A DNA stretch of 6,124 bases from Planctomycetota bacterium. Lineage in GTDB: Bacteria; Planctomycetota; SZUA-567. Position 1 is the first letter of the stretch, and each line of letters starts with the position of its first letter. Both the position numbers and the translations under genes were made by a program. Below, in pieces: positions 1 to 4,990 of this stretch. The stretch is taken from NCBI GenBank assembly GCA_031270145.1, contig JAISYD010000081.1, positions 1-6,124 of the forward strand, written 5' to 3'. The notes below the pieces were generated by a model. It saw only the letters and a program-made list of their open reading frames with translations. It was not told where the DNA came from and did no database searches.

Positions 1-70
1 CGGTGATTTCACTTGGCTTTGGTTTTTACCCTTTGCGTATTTCCTCCCATTGCCCGGCTGTGAATTATGC

Positions 71-87
71 CGATTGTCCGACCGGTT
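71..87. promoter_or_regulatory. Candidate FadR/FCD-type operator upstream of the regulator gene
   Basis: The 17 bases CGATTGTCCGACCGGTT contain TTGT-CCG-ACC, which fits the TNGTnnnACNA pattern known for FadR-subfamily (FCD) GntR regulators except at the last base. Compared with the E. coli FadR consensus as I recall it (AGCTGGTCCGACNTGTT), 12 of 16 defined positions agree, including the whole core GTCCGAC. It lies about 50 bases before the regulator start in the only sizeable non-coding region ahead of the operon, where an autoregulatory site would be expected. The match was made by eye to a remembered consensus. The true target of this regulator is unknown and could differ. Confidence 0.4.
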
Positions 88-126
88 TTGGAAGGCATGC
101 CGGCGGTTGGCGGATTCAATCTGAAT

Positions 127-130
127 GGAG
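127..130 (+). promoter_or_regulatory. Shine-Dalgarno (GGAG) deciding the regulator start
   Basis: GGAG followed by a 6-base spacer precedes the ATG at 137. The in-frame ATG at 125 has no purine-rich ribosome site before it and overlaps this one, so 137 is preferred as the start of translation. Confidence 0.6.
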
Positions 131-136
131 CGGCGG

Positions 137-877
137 ATGTTTGAAATTTTCAGCGGCGCGGCGGAGCCGAAAAATCACAGCGACAGGGTTTATGCCTTTC
201 TGACGGAAAAAATCCGCCAACGTTTTTGGCCGGCCAACGGCAAAATCATGACCGAGAACGAGCTTTGCGCCGCTTTGAATGTAAGCCGAGGCGCGGTGCG
301 GGAGGCGGTGGAGCGGTTGGTCGCCCTGGGGCTGTTGGTGAAAAAACAGGGTTCCGGCACCTTTGTGGCCGATCCAGAGGCCGACAGTTGCTTCAATTTT
401 CTGTTCCCGATGATCCTCCTCGACGAGGACAACACCTGCCTCATGCTGGAGTTCCGCAGTTACTTCGACACGGCCAACGTCAAGCTTTTCATGAAGCACC
501 ACGAACCGGCCGACATCCTGGCCCTGGAGCGCAACTTCGAGTCGATGCTGGCCAACCGGCAGTTGGATCCAGAGTTGTCCGGCAACCTCGACTGCGAGTT
601 CCACCAAATAATCGCCGAGGGGACCAAAAACCCGTTCATCATAAAAATCAGCAAGATCCTCACCGGGATATTGCGTTCCCACCAGGCCGAATTGTACCGG
701 ACGGCCGATTGGAGCAACGCCTACAATTACCACGGCGACATAATCAACTCCATCCGGAAGGGGGACGGCAAGGTGGCGGCCGCCTTGATGCGGAAACACA
801 TAAAAATTTCCACCCGGGCCTTCAAGCGGCACCTCAAGGCGAAACGGCGGGCCGCGGCGGAGAAGGCCGGAAACTGA
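137..877 (+). CDS. GntR-family transcriptional regulator, FadR subfamily (FCD ligand-binding domain)
   Basis: A 246-residue DNA-binding regulator of usual FadR-subfamily length. Residues about 13-78 form the GntR winged helix-turn-helix: the recognition region ENELCAALNVSRGAVREAVE (40-59) is followed by the wing motif QGSGTFV (71-77). Residues about 100-235 form an all-helical FCD domain. Its typical metal/ligand residues are visible as D152 and H156 (DCEFH), H199 (NYHGD) and H221 (RKHI), suggesting a metal ion that helps bind a carboxylate effector, as known for the family. The tail after 230 is rich in Lys, Arg and Ala. It is the first gene of a same-strand cluster, 33 bases before the amidohydrolase, and a FadR-like site lies upstream, so it probably controls this operon and itself in response to the transported acid or a product. 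Most characterised members repress in the absence of ligand, but activation cannot be excluded. An alternative start is ATG 125. Family assignment is secure; the effector is unknown. Confidence 0.93.
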   Translation: MFEIFSGAAEPKNHSDRVYAFLTEKIRQRFWPANGKIMTENELCAALNVSRGAVREAVERLVALGLLVKKQGSGTFVADPEADSCFNFLFPMILLDEDNTCLMLEFRSYFDTANVKLFMKHHEPADILALERNFESMLANRQLDPELSGNLDCEFHQIIAEGTKNPFIIKISKILTGILRSHQAELYRTADWSNAYNYHGDIINSIRKGDGKVAAALMRKHIKISTRAFKRHLKAKRRAAAEKAGN

Positions 878-895
878 TTGGCGACCGGCGCGGCC

Positions 896-901
896 GGGAG
901 G
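896..901 (+). promoter_or_regulatory. Shine-Dalgarno (GGGAGG) deciding the amidohydrolase start
   Basis: GGGAGG sits 9 bases before the ATG at 911. The frame is open from a TTG at 878, directly after the regulator stop, but that TTG has no comparable ribosome site and would add 11 residues ahead of the conserved N-terminal strand (GIWIRNGRVMDP). Position 911 is therefore taken as the start. Confidence 0.65.
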
Positions 902-910
902 TACGCGGAC

Positions 911-2059
911 ATGGGGCGGGGAATTTGGATCAGGAACGGCAGGGTGATGGATCCCGCCCGCGGGATTGATCGGACGGAAGACATTTTGATCCGGGACGGA
1001 CGGATCGTCCCTTTCTCCCCCGATGAAGCCGGGAAGGCCGCGGAGGAGATCGACGCGGCCGGCTGCCTGGTTCTGCCCGGCCTCATCGATTTCCACGCCC
1101 ACTTGGCCCATCGGATGACCGACACCGGCGTCAATCCGGATTTGATGGCCTTGCCGAACGGCATCACCGCCGCCGTCGACGCCGGCTCGGTCGGTACCGC
1201 CGGGGCGGACGCCTTTGTCCGGAACATCATCGGCGGCTGCGAAACCACCATCCGGTTGTTCGTCAATGTTTCAGCGGTCGGGGTCGCCACCGAGCAATAC
1301 CCGGAAAACCCGGATCCCGCCCGCTTCGACGAGGACGCCATCCTGGCGATTTGCGGCAAACATCCGGACCACATCCTAGGGTTGAAGCTGCGCCTGGGAA
1401 AGGGGTTTTCGCCCGGCCTGGGCCTGAAACCCCTGATCCGCGCCAAGGAGATAGCCCGGCGGGCCGGAAGGCCCCTGTGCGTGCATCTCACCAATTCGGA
1501 GTTCCCTTATGCCGATCTGCTGGACCGCCTGGAGGGCGGCGACATCCTCTGTCATTGTTTCCAGGGGATGGGCGAACACAGCATCCTGGACGCCAATGGC
1601 AGGGTCGGCGGGGCGGCCCGGCGCGCCCGGGCCAGAGGCGTGATCTTCGACGCCGCCGTCGGCCGCATCAATTACGACCTGGCCTTGGTACGAAAAGCCC
1701 TGGCCGACGGGTTCCCGCCCGACGTGCTCAGCACCGACGTGGTGGCGACCAGCGTCTACCAGCGCAAGTTGTTCCACTTGTTATACGTCATGTCGCTGTT
1801 CCTGGCCCTGGGGCTGCCGTTGATGGAGGTGGTGCGGGCCTGCACCGCCGCGCCGGCCGCCCTGATGCGCTTGGGCGGGCGGATCGGCACGCTTGCCCCC
1901 GGAGCCGAGGGGGACGCGGCGATTTTCCGGCTCCGCCAGGGCCCGGTGGAATTCCGGGACCAGTACGGCCATTCGGCGGCGGGAAATCTGCTCCTCGCGC
2001 CGCTGGCGACGGTGAAGGCGGGGCGCACGGCATATAAGCGCATAGATTTTGAATTTTAA
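911..2059 (+). CDS. Metal-dependent amidohydrolase/deacetylase (cog3964 type, dihydroorotase-like)
   Basis: A 382-residue amidohydrolase-superfamily enzyme with no signal peptide, so cytoplasmic. An N-terminal beta-sandwich segment (GIWIRNGRVMDP; ILIRDGRI) leads into a TIM barrel. The expected metal ligands are present: HxH in FHAH (H62, H64), a lysine likely carbamylated to bridge two metals (K159 in GLKLR), H192 (VHLTN), H215 (CHCFQG) and a catalytic Asp D276 (STDVV). The C-terminal part (CTAAPAALMRLGGRIGTLAPGAEGDAAIF would be residues 311-339) closes the sandwich. This layout matches the cog3964 group often misannotated as dihydroorotase. Characterised members, as I recall, hydrolyse acetylated alpha-hydroxy acids such as acetyl-(R)-mandelate. 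The gene sits between an FCD regulator and TRAP genes, which suggests it acts on the imported compound or a derivative. The PLP-dependent SelA/DgaE-like partner often next to this family is absent here. Superfamily and active site are secure; the substrate is not known. A true dihydroorotase is unlikely given the context. Confidence 0.9.
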   Translation: MGRGIWIRNGRVMDPARGIDRTEDILIRDGRIVPFSPDEAGKAAEEIDAAGCLVLPGLIDFHAHLAHRMTDTGVNPDLMALPNGITAAVDAGSVGTAGADAFVRNIIGGCETTIRLFVNVSAVGVATEQYPENPDPARFDEDAILAICGKHPDHILGLKLRLGKGFSPGLGLKPLIRAKEIARRAGRPLCVHLTNSEFPYADLLDRLEGGDILCHCFQGMGEHSILDANGRVGGAARRARARGVIFDAAVGRINYDLALVRKALADGFPPDVLSTDVVATSVYQRKLFHLLYVMSLFLALGLPLMEVVRACTAAPAALMRLGGRIGTLAPGAEGDAAIFRLRQGPVEFRDQYGHSAAGNLLLAPLATVKAGRTAYKRIDFEF

Positions 2060-2061
2060 GC

Positions 2062-2076
2062 GGAAGCTAGGCTTCC
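2062..2076 (+). repeat. Inverted repeat / stem-loop between amidohydrolase and dctP
   Basis: GGAAGC-TAG-GCTTCC is a perfect 6-base inverted repeat with a 3-base loop, beginning 2 bases after the amidohydrolase stop. No T-run follows, so it does not look like an intrinsic terminator. In the mRNA it could form a small hairpin near the 5' side of dctP and affect transcript processing or stability; a protein-binding site is the alternative. A repeat this short can also arise by chance. Confidence 0.4.
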
Positions 2077-2108
2077 CGGAATATGAGGCAAACCGAAGCA
2101 ACCTGGAA

Positions 2109-2114
2109 AAGGAG
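2109..2114 (+). promoter_or_regulatory. Shine-Dalgarno (AAGGAG) deciding the dctP start
   Basis: AAGGAG with a 6-base spacer precedes ATG 2121. The same frame is open from ATG 2049 inside the end of the amidohydrolase gene, but using it would bury the signal peptide behind 24 charged residues, so 2121 is clearly the start. Confidence 0.8.
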
Positions 2115-2120
2115 AAGGAA

Positions 2121-3113
2121 ATGGAAAGAAAAAGCGCATCCCTGTGGTTATTGGCCGCCGTCGCGCTCGCCCTGGCCGTCCCGCCGTCCCGCGCCGCCGA
2201 TCCGCTGACGGTCAGCATCGCCACCGTCATCCCTCCGGGGACCCCGGTCCCCATGGGGCTCGAGCGCCTGTCGGAGGCGCTGAACCGGACCGGCGACTTC
2301 AAAACGGCGGTCTACCCCGCCGGCCAGCTAGGCTCGCTCACCGATGTCATGGATCGCTGCCTGGACGGCGATCCCACCATCATGACCTGCGATCCGGCCG
2401 ATCTCGCCGACATAACGGTGAAGGATCTTTCCATCGCCCAGGCCCCCTTCCTTTTCTCCACCTGGAACGAAGTCGACAAACTCACCAACAGCGCCTGGTG
2501 GGGCGAGCTGGTCGGTCGGGTTGAAAAGAAGGGCATGCGGATCCTCGCCTACAACTGGGCCTTCGGCGAGCGCCACATCCTGACGCGCAAACCCATCCGG
2601 AAAGTCGCGGACCTGGCCGGCTTGAAGATTCGCATCCCGAACAACGTCAACTTCGTGAAAACCTTCCAGGCCCTGGGCGCCGCGCCCACCCCGATGGCCC
2701 TGGCCGAGGTCTTCACCTCCCTCCAGCAGGGAACTATCGACGGTCTGGAAAACCCCTATTCCGACATCTACGCCAACCACTTCCACGAGGCCGGCAAATA
2801 CCTGGTCGACGACGATCACATCAAGCAGATTTGCCTCATCATCTGCGGCTCGGCCTTCTTCGACACGCTGTCCGAAAAACAGCAAAAAGAATTGATCGAC
2901 GCCTCGGTCGAGGCCGGCAAGTTCCAACGCGATCTGGTCCTGCGGCTTGCCAACGAATTCAAGGGTAAATTGGCGGACGCGGGCGCGACCTTCACCAACA
3001 TCGACCGCGCCGAATTCATCCAGGCGACGGAAAAGTATTACTCCTATCCCGAATTTTCGGCCTGGACGCCCGGCCTCCGCGACACCGTCCTGGCCATAAT
3101 CGGCGGCAAATGA
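2121..3113 (+). CDS. dctP: TRAP transporter solute-binding protein, DctP family
   Basis: A 330-residue periplasmic binding protein that captures the substrate and delivers it to the DctQM membrane complex. The N-terminus is a Sec signal peptide: MERK, a hydrophobic core (residues 8-20) and a likely cleavage after SRA or RAA (residue 25 or 26). The mature part shows DctP hallmarks: YPAGQLG (65-71), GLKIRIPNN (167-175) with R171 as the arginine expected to salt-bridge the substrate carboxylate, and the signature ALAEVFTSLQQGTIDGLENP (193-212), where N211 is the usual asparagine near the ligand. Length is normal for the family, and there is no lipobox, so it is probably soluble. It lies 61 bases after the amidohydrolase and 60 before dctQ in the order P-Q-M. 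R171 implies an organic acid ligand, but which acid cannot be read from sequence. The symbol denotes the family, not proven C4-dicarboxylate transport. Confidence 0.95.
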   Translation: MERKSASLWLLAAVALALAVPPSRAADPLTVSIATVIPPGTPVPMGLERLSEALNRTGDFKTAVYPAGQLGSLTDVMDRCLDGDPTIMTCDPADLADITVKDLSIAQAPFLFSTWNEVDKLTNSAWWGELVGRVEKKGMRILAYNWAFGERHILTRKPIRKVADLAGLKIRIPNNVNFVKTFQALGAAPTPMALAEVFTSLQQGTIDGLENPYSDIYANHFHEAGKYLVDDDHIKQICLIICGSAFFDTLSEKQQKELIDASVEAGKFQRDLVLRLANEFKGKLADAGATFTNIDRAEFIQATEKYYSYPEFSAWTPGLRDTVLAIIGGK

Positions 3114-3173
3114 CGCCAGCCCGGCGGTTCGCCCAGGCGGCGCCGGCGCGGACTCCCGGAGAGAGGCGCGAAG
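3114..3173 (+). other. GC-rich dctP-dctQ gap with short palindromes
   Basis: This 60-base gap is very GC-rich and holds a perfect 10-base palindrome, GCGCCGGCGC at 3140-3149, plus short pairable segments (CGCC 3114-3117 with GGCG 3123-3126). GCGCC at 3140-3144 could also pair with GGCGC at 3165-3169, next to the dctQ ribosome site. Such structure could lower translation of the membrane subunits relative to the binding protein, a common need in transporter operons, but in GC-rich DNA short palindromes are frequent and this is only suggestive. The dctQ Shine-Dalgarno, GAGAGG at 3161-3166, lies inside it, 7 bases before the ATG. Confidence 0.3.
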
Positions 3174-3686
3174 ATGAAAAAGCTGTTTTGCGGTTTGCTG
3201 GCCAACGTCGATTTGCTGATCTCCGGCTTGTCGCTGGCCGGGTTGGTCGGGCTCACCGCCGTCGGAGTCGTGATGCGCTATGTTTTGCGCGATCCCATCA
3301 CCTGGATGGAGGAGGCGCAAACGCTCCTTTTCGTCTGGGCCGCCTTCTTCGGCGCCGGCGTGGCCTTCCGCCTCGGCGGCCATGTGTCCATCGAGGCGGT
3401 GGTTGAGTTGTTCCCCGTCCGCTTCCAGCGGATCCTGGAAGTAGTCGACTCCCTGCTTGTGGCGCTCATCCTGGTCCTGGTCATGTATTGGGAACTCATC
3501 CGCGGCCTGACCCTGACCCGCACCGGCCGCAGCACCAGCATCCTGGACATCCCCCTGTCGCTGAATTATTTCGGGGTGTCGGCGTCCTGCCTCCTCATGT
3601 TGATCCATTTCATCCGGCGCCGCCTGGAGCTGTTCGGCTCCTGGCGGCGGGAGGCGGATGCGGCCAAGGAGGCCGGCCATGCCTGA
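3174..3686 (+). CDS. dctQ: TRAP transporter small permease subunit, DctQ family
   Basis: A 170-residue inner-membrane protein that pairs with DctM to form the membrane part of the TRAP transporter. Four hydrophobic segments are visible at about 13-33, 48-66, 86-108 and 130-147, the standard DctQ topology. Family motifs are MRYVL (34-38), WMEEAQ (44-49), FVWAAFFGAGVAFR (53-66) and GGHVSIE (68-74), then the loop SILDIPLSLNY (122-132). The C-terminal tail (RREADAAKEAGHA) is hydrophilic and its last codons contain the ribosome site of dctM. The start at 3174 has a GAGAGG ribosome site 7 bases upstream. The gene ends 8 bases into dctM, consistent with coupled translation and equal amounts of the two membrane subunits. 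The identification rests on both the motifs and its position between dctP and dctM. Confidence 0.93.
   Translation: MKKLFCGLLANVDLLISGLSLAGLVGLTAVGVVMRYVLRDPITWMEEAQTLLFVWAAFFGAGVAFRLGGHVSIEAVVELFPVRFQRILEVVDSLLVALILVLVMYWELIRGLTLTRTGRSTSILDIPLSLNYFGVSASCLLMLIHFIRRRLELFGSWRREADAAKEAGHA
3666..3672 (+). promoter_or_regulatory. Strong Shine-Dalgarno (AAGGAGG) within the end of dctQ, deciding the dctM start
   Basis: A near-ideal AAGGAGG with a 6-base spacer precedes ATG 3679. The frame is open from ATG 3658, which would add seven residues (MRPRRPA) and has no such site, so 3679 is chosen. The site is inside the dctQ coding sequence, so ribosomes finishing dctQ can reinitiate on dctM. Confidence 0.8.
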
Positions 3687-4965
3687 TTCGGTGCTGGTCG
3701 CCTCCGCGGTCATGCTGGGGTGCATGTTCATGAAAATTCCGGTGTTCGCGGCCCTGCTCATCGGCTCGCTCTGCTATTTCCTGCTGCCGCCGGGCGCCTC
3801 GACCCAGATACTCGCCCAGCGCTTCACCTCGGGGATGGAAAGCATCCCCCTGCTGGCCGTACCCTTTTATATTTTCGCCGGGGTGGTGATGAACTACAGC
3901 GGCATCACCTCCCGGATCATGGAGCTTTGCGGCGTGCTCACCGGGCGTCTGCCCGGCGGCCTGGCCCAGGTCAACATCCTCCTATCCACCCTGATGGGCG
4001 GACTCTCCGGCTCCAACCTGGCCGACGCGGCCATGTCGGCCAAGATGCTGGTGCCGGAAATGGAGAAAAAAGGCTTTCCCCTGGATTTTTCCACCGCGGT
4101 AACCGCCTTCTCCTCCATCATCACCCCGCTCATACCTCCCGGCATCCAAATGATCCTCTACGGCACTCTGGCCAGCGTGTCCATCGGCAAGATGTTCATT
4201 TCCGGCCTGTCGGTGGGATTGCTGACCTGCCTGGTCCTAATGCTCGGGACCGCCGTCATCGCCAAGAGGCGCGGCTATCAGCCAAGCCGGACGACCCGCG
4301 CCTCCCCAAGCGAAGTTCTGGCCGCGGCAAAGCACGCCTTCCTGCCCCTGTGCCTGCCGGTAATCATCATCGGCGGCATCCGGGTGGGGGTGTTCACCCC
4401 CACCGAGGCCGGGGCCATCGCCGTGATCTACGGCATCGGGCTCGGCCTCCTCTACCGCTCGCTGAGCTGGCGCGACCTCCTGGCCTCGATCCGGGAAACC
4501 GTCGCCACCACCGGGGTCATCGCCCTCATTGTCGGCGCCGCCTCGGTGTTCGCCTGGATTATGACCAAGGAGCGCATCCCGCAAATCCTGTCCGAGGGCG
4601 TGGCGGCCAATCTCGGCGACAAGCACCTTTTTCTCGTCGCCATCAACCTGTTCCTGCTGGTCATCGGCATGTTCATCGAGGGCACGGCCGCCACCATCGT
4701 CCTCGCCCCCCTCCTGGCCCCGGTGGCCCGCGTCTACGGCATCGACGACGTGCAATTCGCCTTTATCTTCATCTTCAACCTTTCCATAGGCTGCCTCACC
4801 CCGCCGATGGGCACCCTGATGTTCGTCACCTGCGGCATAACCGGCTGCAAGACCAGGGACTTCCTTCGGGCCAGCCTGCCCTACTTCGCGATGCTCCTCG
4901 TCATCCTGGCCCTGCTCACCTTCGTCCCGTTCTTATCCATCGGCATCCTCGGCCTGTTTTATTGA
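3679..4965 (+). CDS. dctM: TRAP transporter large permease subunit, DctM family
   Basis: A 428-residue polytopic membrane protein of normal DctM length. It is the transport subunit that couples uptake of the DctP-bound solute to an ion gradient, usually sodium. Conserved family blocks are in order: PLLAVPFYIFAGVVM (57-71), LMGGLSGSNLADAA (105-118, the GxSGS loop implicated in ion binding), TPLIPPGI (149-156), FTPTEAGAIA (239-248), GMFIEGTAATIVLAPLL (330-346) and IGCLTPPMG (370-378). Many hydrophobic segments span the length, and the last (about 403-427) ends almost at the C-terminus. Residues 195-220 form a polar stretch between the two inverted halves typical of the family. It overlaps dctQ by 8 bases and is the last gene of the + strand cluster, ending 25 bases from the converging phosphatase gene. 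No frameshift or missing block is evident. Transport specificity comes mainly from DctP and is unknown. Confidence 0.96.
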   Translation: MPDSVLVASAVMLGCMFMKIPVFAALLIGSLCYFLLPPGASTQILAQRFTSGMESIPLLAVPFYIFAGVVMNYSGITSRIMELCGVLTGRLPGGLAQVNILLSTLMGGLSGSNLADAAMSAKMLVPEMEKKGFPLDFSTAVTAFSSIITPLIPPGIQMILYGTLASVSIGKMFISGLSVGLLTCLVLMLGTAVIAKRRGYQPSRTTRASPSEVLAAAKHAFLPLCLPVIIIGGIRVGVFTPTEAGAIAVIYGIGLGLLYRSLSWRDLLASIRETVATTGVIALIVGAASVFAWIMTKERIPQILSEGVAANLGDKHLFLVAINLFLLVIGMFIEGTAATIVLAPLLAPVARVYGIDDVQFAFIFIFNLSIGCLTPPMGTLMFVTCGITGCKTRDFLRASLPYFAMLLVILALLTFVPFLSIGILGLFY

Positions 4966-4990
4966 GGGCGGGGCGCAATTCCCCGGCGGG

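Noticed and set aside
20..31. TGGT-TTTT-ACCC as a second FCD-type operator
   Set aside because: The half-site spacing is 4 rather than the usual 3 for TGGT/ACCA sites and symmetry is incomplete, so it is weaker than the site at 71-87.
13..43. Possible sigma-70 promoter TTGGCT (13-18) / TATTTC (38-43)
   Set aside because: The spacing is 19 bases and the -10 box is poor. The leader probably contains a promoter, but I cannot place it from sequence alone.
116..1494. Long - strand open frames opposite the regulator and amidohydrolase genes (116-1111 and 727-1494)
   Set aside because: They are antisense to well-supported genes and show no domain motifs or ribosome sites.
911..2059. Pyrimidine-biosynthesis dihydroorotase (pyrC)
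   Set aside because: The metal ligands fit the superfamily, but the cog3964-like motifs (VHLTN, CHCFQG, STDVV) and the TRAP/FCD context point to a catabolic hydrolase.
2328..3761. A 477-codon open frame on the - strand across dctP and dctQ
   Set aside because: It is antisense to two clearly recognisable TRAP genes, its protein has no recognisable motifs and is biased in composition, and long antisense frames are expected in GC-rich genes.
4970..4984. GGGG/CCCC inverted repeat as a bidirectional terminator
   Set aside because: The stem is only 4 base pairs with a 7-base loop and no T-run follows on either strand.
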